Below, in pieces: positions 35,001-42,945 of a stretch of DNA of 64,000 nt; position 1 is the stretch's first letter; each line of letters starts with the position of its first letter. A program made the position numbers and the translations under genes. The DNA is from Methylotenera sp. (GTDB taxonomy: Bacteria; Pseudomonadota; Gammaproteobacteria; Burkholderiales; Methylophilaceae), in assembly GCA_017880905.1 (NCBI GenBank), contig JADGRO010000019.1, positions 1 through 64,000 of the forward strand, read 5' to 3'. The notes under the pieces are model-generated. The model searched no databases. It had not been told where the DNA came from and worked only from the letters and a program-made list of their open reading frames with translations.

Positions 35001-35153
35001 ACCTGGGTAAACCGCGGTAATCGTTACCGTTGGTGGCGCAATTTCTGGGTACTGCGCAACAGGTAGCTTTATCGCAGCCGCTAAGCCCGCCAATACAATA
35101 ATAATGGACAATACGCCAGCAAAAATAGGACGCGTGATGAAAAATTTAATCAT
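32007..35153 (-). CDS. RND multidrug efflux pump, inner-membrane AcrB/MexB-type transporter
   Basis: At 1048 residues this is a full-length HAE1 RND transporter. It opens MIKFFITRPIFAGVLSIIIV (first helix) and contains two Asp in helix 4 (AIGIVVDDAIVVLENIERLM) for proton relay, the docking and porter regions, and the second helix bundle ending near IFIPLFFSWLSRK. The helix-11/12 region GAGSAARRSMGTGVFGGM is typical. It exports hydrophobic drugs, bile-salt-like or solvent molecules from periplasm or membrane using the proton gradient. It lies 22 bases after the adaptor gene and is under the adjacent TetR-type repressor. Confidence 0.97.
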   Translation of the reverse strand: MIKFFITRPIFAGVLSIIIVLAGLAAAIKLPVAQYPEIAPPTVTITAVYPGASADTLSKTVAAPIEEQLSGVERLLYFNSSADSSGTLTITATFEIGTNIDQATFNVSNRVNIATPRLPDEVRRNGLIVQKKSNDILLVVMLTSQDKKHDRLYLSNYATLNVLDELKRVQGVGDALIFGGQDYAMRVWLRPDKMAQLGVTTTDIAQAIQTQNAQYAAGKIGQDPAPDDQQIVYTVTAKGRLLEPEQFGNIIIKADGPRGILYLKDVARIELGAQSYNVRSSLDGTPGVAIPIFLQTGANALETAKNIKLKMAELKHRFPKGMQFTIPYDTSDFVKATIQEVFKTLGEALVLVVLVVFLFLQSWRATLIPIIAVPISLIGTFAGLYLLGFTINLLTLFAMILAIGIVVDDAIVVLENIERLMEEENLKPLEAAIKSMQQVSRAVVAIVMVLCAVFIPVAFLGGIAGALYRQFAVTVAIAVVISGVVALTLTPALCAILLKNSHDKPLFFKMFNQGFHKVTRFYLRVVDITLHHRIIGAAVFATIIGLCAFLLHHVPGSFVPAEDQGYVITAVIMPDGAALNRTEKTTEAIRAAIAQDPAAAFEFVVNGFDLIGGGNKTSSATMFVRLKDWEERTTTADQIVGKLIGIGMSQPDGLAFALNPPAIRGLGSAAGFEVYVQSRTDSDPQKLASVLNAFMDSLRANPKLTGINSFFRPTVPQLHIEVDEAKALSLGVPITDIYATLQSTMGQLYVNDFNKSGRTYKVQLQAEPQFRMKPEDIGKVYVRAKPSNLNPAGLMIPLSSLSKVTNEIGAEQLERYNGLLSAKVFGGGAPGVSSGDAINLVEKIAKENLPEGYQIAWTGQAYQEKRTGSAAIFAFSFAMIMVFLILAAQFETWALPLAVIMAVPFALAGALLAVLVRGMPNDIYFQIGLITLIGLAAKNAILIVEFASQKMEEGKPILQAAEEAARLRFRPIVMTSMAFVLGITPLLVATGAGSAARRSMGTGVFGGMLLATFVATIFIPLFFSWLSRKNVHRHHDDNPTLEKHEPTL

Positions 35154-35175
35154 AGGTTTTTAAAGTGTTAGTTTC

Positions 35176-36384
35176 TTATTTTTTAGCTTCAGGTTTTGCT
35201 GTTGGAGCAGCTGTAGGCATTACTGGTGGCTCACCTAGCTTATGTGGCGCTACTGGCGCGCCTGGTGGCATCATATTTAACTTAATTATATTATCCACAA
35301 TTACCTTATCGTTGGCTTTTAAGCCACTTAAAATAATCCAGTCTTTGCCCTTCCACTCGCCCGTCACCACAGGACGCCGAATCACTTCATTTTTCTCGTT
35401 CGCAATAAAGACATAAGTTCCTTGGTCGTTTGTTGATACTGCGGTTTGCGGCACTAAAAACACACCTTCATGCGAGCCAGTAGTGACGCGGGCACGCACA
35501 AACTGGCCTGGAAGCAATTTTTTATCAGCATTTTCAAACGTAGCACGTAACTCTTGTGTACCTAAACTTGGATTGATTTGATTGGCAGTAAAATTAAGTT
35601 TACCTTTTTGTGCGTACTCGCTGCCATCAGGCAAAATCAAACTCACCTCAGTCACATGCTTTTGGTCCAAATGTCCGCCCAAACTGGCAAGGTCAGTCTC
35701 AGACAAACTGAAGCGCACCCAGATGGGTGATACCTGAATAATCGTGGTCAACAAGCTGGTACCCACCGCAACCAGCGCGCCTTCAGAATATTGGAAACGT
35801 CCCGCAATGCCAGAAACTGGCGCCGTGACTCTGGTATAAGAAAGATTCAGTTCAGCCTCTTTGATGTTGGCTTGCGCCTGCATCATGCCCGCTTGAGAAA
35901 TACTGGCGTCCGAAGTCGCGTTGTCGTATTCGCGCTGGCTAATCGATTGGGTTTCGAGTAAATCTTTTAAGCGGCTAGATTCACGAGAGGTTTGCGTAAT
36001 ACGTGCACTTTGTCCTGCAGCCTGTGCCCTTACTTGGGCTAGTGCGATTTGATACGGCGCCGGGTCTATCTGAAACATCACCTGCCCCGCCTTCACTGGC
36101 GTGCCTTCCTCAAACATTTTCTTCAAGATAATGCCACCCACACGTGGGCGGACTTCCACTTCGCTCGCACCTTCTGTTTGCGCTACCGCTTCTATACTCA
36201 TCGGCACTGATGTAGGTTCTACAGTAATCACACTCACCGGCATTGGTGGCATTGCCATGCCTGCCGGCGGCGCAGCACCTTCTGGTTTTTTGTTACAGGC
36301 AGCTAGACTCATCAACAATAAAACCAAAAATACTAAATTTAAATTCTGTAACTTATTCTTCTTTTGAGATAAAAATGCTGCCAT
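35176..36384 (-). CDS. RND efflux periplasmic adaptor (AcrA-type membrane fusion protein)
   Basis: The 402-residue lipoprotein has a signal with lipobox SLAAC (Cys near 30), then an HlyD-type lipoyl half (VEVRPRVGGIILKKMFEEGTPVKAGQ), a helical hairpin (about 100-170: RESSRLKDLLETQSISQREYDNA), the second lipoyl half and beta-barrel (LSYTRVTAPVSGIAGRFQYSEGALV) and a membrane-proximal domain (VFLVPQTAVSTNDQGTYVF). The C-terminal tail is Pro/Ala/Lys-rich. It links the AcrB-type pump with the OprM-type channel. It is the first gene of the three-gene operon, with a promoter overlapping a palindromic operator. Confidence 0.95.
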   Translation of the reverse strand: MAAFLSQKKNKLQNLNLVFLVLLLMSLAACNKKPEGAAPPAGMAMPPMPVSVITVEPTSVPMSIEAVAQTEGASEVEVRPRVGGIILKKMFEEGTPVKAGQVMFQIDPAPYQIALAQVRAQAAGQSARITQTSRESSRLKDLLETQSISQREYDNATSDASISQAGMMQAQANIKEAELNLSYTRVTAPVSGIAGRFQYSEGALVAVGTSLLTTIIQVSPIWVRFSLSETDLASLGGHLDQKHVTEVSLILPDGSEYAQKGKLNFTANQINPSLGTQELRATFENADKKLLPGQFVRARVTTGSHEGVFLVPQTAVSTNDQGTYVFIANEKNEVIRRPVVTGEWKGKDWIILSGLKANDKVIVDNIIKLNMMPPGAPVAPHKLGEPPVMPTAAPTAKPEAKK

Positions 36385-36411
36385 AGAAAGCTCCGTGTTT
36401 TTTATATTTTC

Positions 36412-36465
36412 TTGCTTACATACACATTTGAATGTATATTATATACAAACATGGATGTATGTAAA
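36412..36465. promoter_or_regulatory. Divergent promoters within a nested palindromic TetR/AcrR-type operator
   Basis: TTACATACA (36416-36424) and TGTATGTAA (36456-36464) are perfect inverted arms centred on 36440, and GTATA/TATAC (36434-36446) form an inner palindrome with the same centre. For the pump operon (minus strand) TTTACA (36465-36460), 16 bases and TATAAT (36443-36438) form a strong promoter inside it; for the regulator (plus strand) TTGCTT (36412-36417), 17 bases and TATATT (36435-36440) form a second. The TACATACA-type arms resemble the enteric AcrR site. Repressor binding should silence both directions. Confidence 0.8.
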
Positions 36466-36501
36466 TAAAATTTATTAAATTTTAAGGATTTAATTCGCAA
36501 C

Positions 36502-37119
36502 ATGGTAAGAAAAACGAAACTGGATGCAGAACTTACGCGCCAGCGCATTATTGACGCTGCACGCGAAGTGTTTTTAGCGCGCGGGGTTAGTCGTTCCACT
36601 TTAGAGCACATTGCCACACGAGCCGAAGTCACACGTGGTGCCGTTTATTGGCACTTTAAAAACAAAACTGAAATTTTTCATGCAATTCGCGATCAAGTTT
36701 TTTTACCATTAATAGACCGCATGGACGACACGCTTACTGTTGAAAATAGTGATGATCCTCTCACCCAGATTGAAAACAGTCTGTGCGATACCATACATGA
36801 GCTTAATAACAACATTCAAATGCGTCAAACTTATGAAATTATGATGATGAAATGTGAGTATGTAGACGAATTTGCTACGGTATTGCAACAAATTCTTAAT
36901 AATTGCAGCAGTATCACAGATAAATTTGAACTCGCTTATAAGCGGGCAAAATCAAAAAAAATATTGGCTGGCCCACATACTCCGCGTGCATTGGCGCTTG
37001 ATACACACCTATTTTTTAGTGGTTTATTGCATATGTGGGTTAAAGATACTGATGGCTCTAAATTTCGCTTTCAAGCAACCGTCCTAATCAAATCACACAT
37101 ACAGCTTCGCCGAAAGTAG
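36502..37119 (+). CDS. TetR/AcrR-family repressor of the efflux operon
   Basis: The 205-residue protein has the N-terminal TetR helix-turn-helix (about residues 10-57: RQRIIDAAREVFLARGVSRS, TLEHIATRAEVTRGAVYWHF) and an AcrR-type helical ligand domain (ENSLCDTIHELNNNIQMRQTYEIM). It is transcribed divergently from the pump genes, and a palindrome that covers both promoters lies between them, so it most likely represses the pump and itself until an effector binds. No other target is visible. Its length and C-terminal pattern match AcrR/TtgR regulators. Confidence 0.93.
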   Translation: MVRKTKLDAELTRQRIIDAAREVFLARGVSRSTLEHIATRAEVTRGAVYWHFKNKTEIFHAIRDQVFLPLIDRMDDTLTVENSDDPLTQIENSLCDTIHELNNNIQMRQTYEIMMMKCEYVDEFATVLQQILNNCSSITDKFELAYKRAKSKKILAGPHTPRALALDTHLFFSGLLHMWVKDTDGSKFRFQATVLIKSHIQLRRK

Positions 37120-37268
37120 TAGCTTTACAATCCTCCACTTAGCGAACTCGTACAGTTCGCCTGTCTATACTGTTCTTGCATTTTTAACCCTGTTTATGCT
37201 AGATTTTGCCTGTTATCGCTCAATCCTCAAATAAAGGAAAATGGGCGAAGGAAAAGGGTTTGGCAAAA

Positions 37269-38591
37269 ATGAAAGACTCTTCGGAAACGGTAGTGCGGTT
37301 TGCAAAAACTAGCTCTGATTTGGCTAGAGGCATTTTGCACCGTATATTTCGTGATTTTAAAGGCAATGTTCTCGTCCGCTTTTGGGATAACACTCAATTG
37401 CGCATTGGACAGAATTTGCCTGAACTCACATTGACCTTCCATAGTGCAAAAACTTTCCGCAAGCTCATTTTGTCACGCAAACCTTTACACTTTTTAGAAT
37501 CTTATATTCATGGATTTATTGACGTTGAAGGCGACTTATACATTGTCCTTAAATTACGTCACTATCTCACCTCATTGCTGCTATCGCCATTAGAAAAGGC
37601 CACGCTTGCGGCTAAAACGCTCACCGTTAAAGATAGTAAATTCACGCCTAAATTCGAAATACCTTCCAAATGGAAAAAGAAACTCAGTCAAAAATTAGGT
37701 ATCAAGCCCAGCAAAGAGCTTAATCGTGATTCCATCGCCTTTCATTACGACGTTTCCAACGATTTTTATGCGCTTTGGCTGGATGAGCAAATGGTTTACT
37801 CCTGCGCCTATTACGAAGATGCGAGCCAGACTCTGGAACAGGCACAGCGCAACAAACTAGATCACATTTGCCGAAAACTACGGCTTAAACCCGGCGAAAG
37901 TATGCTTGATATAGGCTGCGGCTGGGGGGCGCTTATTTGTTGGGCTGCAGAGCACTATGGCGTGCACGCTCACGGTATTACCTTAAGCCAAAATCAGTTT
38001 GAATATGCGCAAAAAACAATCAAAACGCGTAGGCTGGAGCAAAAAGTGACCGTTGAGCTACTTGATTACCGAGATCTAAAAGGTGAGGCCAAGTACGACA
38101 AGTTGGCTAGCGTGGGTATGTTCGAGCACGTGGGGCTCAAAAACCTGCCAACCTACTTTTCCATTGCACATCGGATGCTAAAACCTGGCGGACTATTTCT
38201 CAATCACGGTATTACCAGCGAAGAAGGCGGCTGGGAAAAAGGTCTTTCGACTGAATTCATTAATCGTTATGTGTTTCCGGATGGACAGCTCGAAGCTATC
38301 GGCATAATTCAAACTATTATGGAAGATAGCGCTTTTGAGATTCACGATGTAGAAAGTCTGCGCCAACACTATGCGCTAACGCTACGCGAGTGGGTAAAAC
38401 GCCTTGAGGCGCATCATGGGGCGGCATTGAAGCATGTGTCCGAGCCAGCTTACCGCATCTGGCGGCTTTATATGGCGGCCTGCGCGCTGCAGTTTGAGGA
38501 AGGTAGCACCGGAATTTACCAAATATTGGCCTCCAAGCGGGAACCTTTTTCTAGCCCTATTCCACTCACTAGGCGCGATCTTTATAATTGA
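37269..38591 (+). CDS. cfa: Cyclopropane-fatty-acyl-phospholipid synthase family
   Basis: The protein (about 440 residues from the ATG at 37269) has an N-terminal lipid-binding region and the SAM-dependent CFA core: DSIAFHYDVSNDFYALWLDE, YSCAYYEDASQTLEQAQ, motif I MLDIGCGWGALICWAA, HGITLSQNQ and GMFEHVGLKNLP. It would methylenate cis double bonds of membrane phospholipids at the inner membrane. The frame also opens at a TTG at 37206, adding 21 Lys-rich residues; I prefer the ATG as the family start, with low certainty. The gene follows the efflux repressor by about 150 bases and seems independently expressed. Confidence 0.88.
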   Translation: MKDSSETVVRFAKTSSDLARGILHRIFRDFKGNVLVRFWDNTQLRIGQNLPELTLTFHSAKTFRKLILSRKPLHFLESYIHGFIDVEGDLYIVLKLRHYLTSLLLSPLEKATLAAKTLTVKDSKFTPKFEIPSKWKKKLSQKLGIKPSKELNRDSIAFHYDVSNDFYALWLDEQMVYSCAYYEDASQTLEQAQRNKLDHICRKLRLKPGESMLDIGCGWGALICWAAEHYGVHAHGITLSQNQFEYAQKTIKTRRLEQKVTVELLDYRDLKGEAKYDKLASVGMFEHVGLKNLPTYFSIAHRMLKPGGLFLNHGITSEEGGWEKGLSTEFINRYVFPDGQLEAIGIIQTIMEDSAFEIHDVESLRQHYALTLREWVKRLEAHHGAALKHVSEPAYRIWRLYMAACALQFEEGSTGIYQILASKREPFSSPIPLTRRDLYN

Positions 38592-38664
38592 GTAATTTAT
38601 TTGCCACTTGTGAAACGCCAATCAAGGCGCTATTATGCGACCATTACGGCTAGAAAGAGCAATA

Positions 38665-39024
38665 ATGAGCGTTCATACTGGTGAGATTTACGGCAAACAA
38701 ACATCCAGCAAATTTGTGATGTATAACGTGCTTAAAGTCAGCAAAGCTAAAGGTGGTAGCAAAGCCAATAGTGAAAACCAAGAGATTGTCACCCTGCAAA
38801 ACATTGACAATCTGCTCAGCCTATTTGAGACCACCGCACAAAAACTAGCCAGTTCTGGTTATATCCTTATTAGCCAAACCCCCTATATCAATACAGAAGT
38901 TACAGGGGCTAAAAAGCATAAAGTCGTCCGCAAACCCACACGCTGCCCTTACACACTTGATTTTTTTGAAAACCGCGCTGATAGTCAACGCCCGGCACCA
39001 GTTAAGTCTGATTTATTTAAGTAG
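38665..39024 (+). CDS. Hypothetical protein, about 119 residues
   Basis: A short soluble protein with no signal peptide or membrane helix. It starts MSVHTGEIYGKQTSSKFVMY, contains a helix (NIDNLLSLFETTAQKLASSG) and ends with a basic, Pro-containing stretch (KHKVVRKPTRCPYTLDFFEN). I do not recognise the family. The frame also opens at an ATG at 38635, but AAGAG spaced 7 bases before the ATG at 38665 supports the shorter form. It follows cfa by about 70 bases in the same direction and ends 2 bases from the convergent wrbA-like gene. Coding is supported by an uninterrupted frame in a normal codon style. Confidence 0.55.
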   Translation: MSVHTGEIYGKQTSSKFVMYNVLKVSKAKGGSKANSENQEIVTLQNIDNLLSLFETTAQKLASSGYILISQTPYINTEVTGAKKHKVVRKPTRCPYTLDFFENRADSQRPAPVKSDLFK

Positions 39025-39026
39025 TT

Positions 39027-39575
39027 TTAAACCTTAGCAGCAAACTCCGCCACACGCACACCCAACAATCTAGCTGTTTCCAAATCGCCCTTGTTTACTT
39101 CATCTGCTGAGGAATCACTTGGTGATGTCATCAACGCTCCGGAAAAACCACCCACATAGTTCACATCGCCGTGTTTAGCCGCTTTGCTATTAGAAGGCAT
39201 TAATGCAGTGCCCACCCACACGCCAGAATGCTGCATGGCAAGTGTGATTAAATATTGAATCGTAGAGAATTTGTCGCCATTCATGGTGGCAGAATTGGTA
39301 AACCCGGCAAATATTTTGTTTTTCCAATTCTGCGTGGACCAAACTTTTGAGCTGGCATCAGCAAACTTTTTAAACTGCCAGCTCACAGTGCCCATATAGG
39401 TTGGCGAGCCCATAATAATTGCCTTCGCCGCGTCCAGTTTCGCCCAATCCACCTCAGCAATATCACCATTTGCGTCAATGGTGATTAAATCCGCTTTTGC
39501 CCCTGCTGCAATAGCTTCGGCTTGTTTTGCGGTATGGCCGTAACCACTGTGATAAATCACTACTACACTACTCAT
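39027..39575 (-). CDS. WrbA/flavodoxin-family NAD(P)H:quinone oxidoreductase-like protein
   Basis: The product (about 182 residues) is a flavodoxin-fold protein: FMN phosphate loop VVIYHSGYGHTAKQAEAIA, then IIMGSPTYMGTVSWQFKKF and the GGFSGALMTSP region. WrbA-type enzymes reduce quinones by two electrons using NAD(P)H and FMN. The C-terminus is slightly short compared with canonical WrbA (about 198 residues), so a related flavodoxin-family reductase is possible. GAGGAG lies 6 bases before the ATG at 39575, which decides the start over a TTG one codon earlier. Confidence 0.82.
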   Translation of the reverse strand: MSSVVVIYHSGYGHTAKQAEAIAAGAKADLITIDANGDIAEVDWAKLDAAKAIIMGSPTYMGTVSWQFKKFADASSKVWSTQNWKNKIFAGFTNSATMNGDKFSTIQYLITLAMQHSGVWVGTALMPSNSKAAKHGDVNYVGGFSGALMTSPSDSSADEVNKGDLETARLLGVRVAEFAAKV

Positions 39576-39680
39576 CAAATACTCCTCAAGTTAATTTTTA
39601 AGCATGACACATAATTATGACATTTCAGTACCTGCCAGTTTGTGTGTTACCTAACATTGCCAATATTTTTATTTCCTTTT

Positions 39681-39700
39681 GCTACGCGGGAATGACGGAA
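39681..39700. repeat. Short dispersed-repeat-like sequence
   Basis: The minus-strand reading TTCCGTCATTCCCGCGTAGC resembles the CGTCATTCCCGCG core of short dispersed repeats common in betaproteobacterial intergenic regions. Only one copy is visible in the window, so its repeat status is inferred from resemblance. Confidence 0.35.
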
Positions 39701-39898
39701 TTTGAGAGGTTTGTTAATAAAACACACAACAGTGAAACTTCACTGGTTTACTAATCCCCTTTGCCGCGCCTTCGGCTTGAGCGACAGATGGGTAGCGGCG
39801 ATGACTGTTTGAGCGCTAAAAGCGCGAGTTCCGCAGCCGCACAGATGCGGCGCTAAGAACGAAGGAGGAAAGCGGCAGCGGGGTAACCTTTTCTTTGG

Positions 39899-39930
39899 TT
39901 TCTTTCTTTTGGCTACGCAAAAGAAAGAAA
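39899..39930. repeat. Perfect 13-bp inverted repeat in a 386-base gene-free gap
   Basis: TTTCTTTCTTTTG and its exact reverse complement flank a 6-base loop (GCTACG), and a second small stem (TCGCC/GGCGA) follows at about 39931-39944. The preceding 39745-39890 is unusually GC-rich for this genome, with short inverted pieces (GCGCTAAAAGCGC) and no open frame. The layout resembles a REP/MITE-like intergenic element. The rest of the gap 39579-39964 holds the wrbA ribosome site and nothing else I can identify. Confidence 0.5.
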
Positions 39931-39964
39931 CTCGCCTAGAGGCGAAAAAACATCTCCATTAACT

Positions 39965-40543
39965 TTATGAGTAAGTACTTAGGATTTTGTAGCTTAAACA
40001 CATCCCCCACACAAAAAATCCGTAAGAAGATAGGGCAAGTACAATACATGCGATATTTAGCTTAAAGCCTATATCCCACTCAATAACTTTTTGATTAGAA
40101 GAAGCATAAAACCATTCTGATAGATACGTTAATCCAGACGTAACTGCAACTGCTAAAACTCCATATGTAAAAGGTAATAGACAGGCGCTAAATACTGCCA
40201 CTTTTTCTAAATTAAATTGAACAAGATGTCCAATAAACGCAAGCGTTGCGATAGCTGCGCCGCCATTTAACAAAAAAGATGATTTAATTGCACTTTGTCC
40301 AGCGGTAATAACTGAACGAAACATTTCAATGTCACGTTCGTGCTGATATTTATTTGATTCAATCCAATTTTGAAGGTCTGCTTTATACCTTTCTAATTCC
40401 GCAAGCGTTAATTCCACTTCTGGCGAGTTCTCAACTTCTTTCAAGTAACTAATTAAATTATCACAATAAATTGCTGCTGTGCCTTTAGATTTAATATCTT
40501 CAATTAGCAGTCGCATTTGTGTAGCAAACGATTTTGCACTCAT
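39965..40543 (-). CDS. Small integral membrane protein of unknown function
   Basis: The 192-residue protein has a charged, helical cytosolic N-terminus (residues 1-80, with VELTLAELERYKADLQNWIE likely coiled) followed by three hydrophobic segments at about 88-108, 116-142 and 162-184. No known domain is recognisable. It lies between a repeat-bearing gap and rimO, is more AT-rich than its neighbours, and has no functional partner nearby. It looks like an accessory gene acquired with the adjacent repeat patch; a membrane-tethered effector or sensor is only a guess. The ATG is preceded by GGAGAGT-type sequence, which supports translation. Confidence 0.6.
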   Translation of the reverse strand: MSAKSFATQMRLLIEDIKSKGTAAIYCDNLISYLKEVENSPEVELTLAELERYKADLQNWIESNKYQHERDIEMFRSVITAGQSAIKSSFLLNGGAAIATLAFIGHLVQFNLEKVAVFSACLLPFTYGVLAVAVTSGLTYLSEWFYASSNQKVIEWDIGFKLNIACIVLALSSYGFFVWGMCLSYKILSTYS

Positions 40544-40569
40544 AGTAACTCTCCAAAAATTTCAACCCT

Positions 40570-41925
40570 CTAACCCCTCGGTGGCCCACCTCTCAAATCA
40601 TGGCCATCTGCACTATAAATCTCGACTTCAACAAAATCCCCTGGGCTTAAACCCTCTGCATCTTCCAAATACACCACGCCGTCAATCTCTGGTGCATCGG
40701 CTTTGCTGCGGCCGACCGCTTCAATATTGCCTTCAGCATCCGCCACAATTTCATCGACTAATACTGTTTGCATACTGCCAATTTTGGCATGCAGTTTGGC
40801 GGCGCTAATGCGCTCTTGCACCGCCATAAAGCGGCTTAAGCGCTCTTGCTTTACTTCTTCCGGGACATGGTCTGGCAATTCATTGGCTTTTGCGCCATCT
40901 ACGGCTGAATAGGCAAAACACCCCACTCTATCTAGTTGTGCTTCTTCCAGAAAATCCAGCAGCATTTGAAAGTCTTCTTCCGTTTCCTCTGGAAAACCCG
41001 CGATGAACGTACTTCTAACCGTAATATCCGGGCAGATTTCGCGCCAAGCTTTAATGCGCGCTAGGTTGTTCTCAGCATGGGCTGGGCGTTTCATTGCCTT
41101 AAGAATACGCGGGCTGGCGTGTTGAAATGGTACATCTAAGTACGGTAAAATCAAGCCATCTGCCATCAGCGGAATCACTTCATCCACATGCGGGTACGGG
41201 TACACATAATGCAGGCGCGTCCACACGCCTAGCTCGCTCAAGCTTTGGCAAAGCTCTGTCATGCGCGTTTTTACTGGGCGGCCGTTCCAAAAGCCTGGGC
41301 GATATTTCACATCAACCCCATAAGCCGAAGTATCTTGTGAAATCACTAAAATCTCGCTTACACCAGCATCGATAAGATTTTCCGCCTCGTTCATCACCTC
41401 ACCAATCGGGCGGCTTACCAAATCGCCGCGCATGCTAGGGATAATGCAGAAGCTGCAACGATGATTACAGCCCTCTGAAATCTTTAAGTAAGCATAATGG
41501 CTAGGCGTGAGGCGAATACCTTGCGGCGGGACTAAGTCGGTATATGGATCGTGCAATTTGGGCAAATTAGCATGCACTGCTGTCATCACTTCTTCCAACG
41601 CATGTGGGCCGGTCACCGCCAGCACACTGGGGTGCGCGTTTTTGACTACATCAACCTTAGCACCTAAACAGCCCGTAACAATCACTTTGCCATTTTTATG
41701 CAACGCTTCACCAATTGCATCGAGCGATTCTTCTACCGCGCTATCAATAAAGCCGCAGGTGTTGACCACCACCAAATCAGAATCTTCGTAACTTGCACTT
41801 ATTTCGTAGCCTTCGGCACGGAGTTGCGTAAGAATGCGCTCGGCATCAGAGCCTGCTTTGGGGCAGCCGAGCGACACGAAGCCGACTTTTGGTGCCGATG
41901 AAGATATTGGCGTAGATGTTTTCAT
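40570..41925 (-). CDS. rimO: Ribosomal protein uS12 methylthiotransferase RimO
   Basis: The 451-residue protein has three domains: an N-terminal MTTase domain ([37 protein letters not shown]), a radical-SAM core with the [15 protein letters not shown] cluster motif, and a C-terminal TRAM domain ([23 protein letters not shown]). It adds a methylthio group to the conserved Asp of S12 using two Fe-S clusters. The opening and the GCPKA motif favour RimO over MiaB. It begins 3 bases after the ZIP transporter gene. Confidence 0.96.
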   Translation of the reverse strand: MKTSTPISSSAPKVGFVSLGCPKAGSDAERILTQLRAEGYEISASYEDSDLVVVNTCGFIDSAVEESLDAIGEALHKNGKVIVTGCLGAKVDVVKNAHPSVLAVTGPHALEEVMTAVHANLPKLHDPYTDLVPPQGIRLTPSHYAYLKISEGCNHRCSFCIIPSMRGDLVSRPIGEVMNEAENLIDAGVSEILVISQDTSAYGVDVKYRPGFWNGRPVKTRMTELCQSLSELGVWTRLHYVYPYPHVDEVIPLMADGLILPYLDVPFQHASPRILKAMKRPAHAENNLARIKAWREICPDITVRSTFIAGFPEETEEDFQMLLDFLEEAQLDRVGCFAYSAVDGAKANELPDHVPEEVKQERLSRFMAVQERISAAKLHAKIGSMQTVLVDEIVADAEGNIEAVGRSKADAPEIDGVVYLEDAEGLSPGDFVEVEIYSADGHDLRGGPPRG

Positions 41926-41928
41926 TTG

Positions 41929-42831
41929 TTATTCTAAAAAGTAGCCGGTAAGCCATATCGAGCCAACGCCACATACAATTAACACTAATTGCGAAATAGT
42001 GGCGCGTAATTCGGTGCGTTTGTGTAAATTGGGGATTAAATCGGCCACTGCCACGTAGAGCATGCTGGAAGCCGCTAAGCCCAATATTGTTGGCACCCAG
42101 CCCTGCACGTGCTGCAGCGCAAAATAAGCGATAGTGCCACCGACAACAGTGGCAAAACTGGAGACCAAATTAAACGCAAACGCCTGTTTTTTACTGTAGC
42201 CTGAATGCAGCAGAATTAAAAAATCGCCCACTTCTTGCGGAATTTCATGCGCGATAATCGCAATCGCCGTTACGATGCCAACTTTCACATCCACCATAAA
42301 TGCGGAGGCGATTAAAATGCCATCGACAAAGTTATGAAAAGCATCACCTATCATCACCATCATGCCGCTGCGCCCGTGGTCGTGTTCATGTGAATGGGCA
42401 TGATGGCCCATGGCATGTAAGCTCATTGAAGGTTGCTTATCGCTAACTGGCTTATATTTGTTGGTGTGAGGGTGAGTTTCCGGGCATTCTTCCTCAGTAT
42501 GAATGGCATGCACCTCGCAATGGTCGCCATGACAATGCCGCCAAATTACTAGTTTTTCGAGTGTAAAAAATAGCAAAATGCCAAACAGCACGGTTGCCGT
42601 CATCGCGTGTACATCGGTAGCAACTTTAATCGCTTCTGGCAAAATCTCTAAAAACACCGCCCCCAGCATCGCACCAATGGCATAGCTAATCAACATGGGT
42701 ACAGCAGCGCTACGTGCCCTTAGTGCAACTAAACCGGCACCCGTTACACTTAGCGCACCGCCAATGAAACTAGATAAAATGATCCACGTTAGCGTGGAAA
42801 ATTGCGAGCTTGTGATTGCAAAGTTCAACAT
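41929..42831 (-). CDS. ZIP-family metal transporter
   Basis: The 300-residue inner-membrane protein has about eight hydrophobic segments. The metal path is marked by GDAFHNFVDGILIASAF (helix 4) and IIAHEIPQEVGDFLILL (helix 5). The loop before helix 4 is exceptionally His-rich (HCHGDHCEVHAIHTEEE; HAMGHHAHSHEHDHG), as expected for zinc or other divalent metal sensing. The family imports Zn, Fe or similar ions; specificity is open. A TATAAT -10 box lies upstream, and rimO follows directly. Confidence 0.93.
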   Translation of the reverse strand: MLNFAITSSQFSTLTWIILSSFIGGALSVTGAGLVALRARSAAVPMLISYAIGAMLGAVFLEILPEAIKVATDVHAMTATVLFGILLFFTLEKLVIWRHCHGDHCEVHAIHTEEECPETHPHTNKYKPVSDKQPSMSLHAMGHHAHSHEHDHGRSGMMVMIGDAFHNFVDGILIASAFMVDVKVGIVTAIAIIAHEIPQEVGDFLILLHSGYSKKQAFAFNLVSSFATVVGGTIAYFALQHVQGWVPTILGLAASSMLYVAVADLIPNLHKRTELRATISQLVLIVCGVGSIWLTGYFLE

Positions 42832-42878
42832 GAATTTTTCGGATATTGCCTTAAATGTTCTAAACTAACAAAGTGTGT

Positions 42879-42884
42879 ATTATA
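42879..42884 (-). promoter_or_regulatory. Candidate -10 element of the ZIP transporter gene
   Basis: A perfect TATAAT on the minus strand lies about 48 bases before the ZIP start in the 114-base divergent gap. No good -35 is visible at 16-18 bases, so an activator or a relaxed promoter may be used. No clear Zur-like palindrome is evident. Confidence 0.4.
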
Positions 42885-42945
42885 AACGAGCAAACGCCTT
42901 GACGCGCTTTATGCTTGTTAAATGCGCTAATCGCCCCTATATAAA

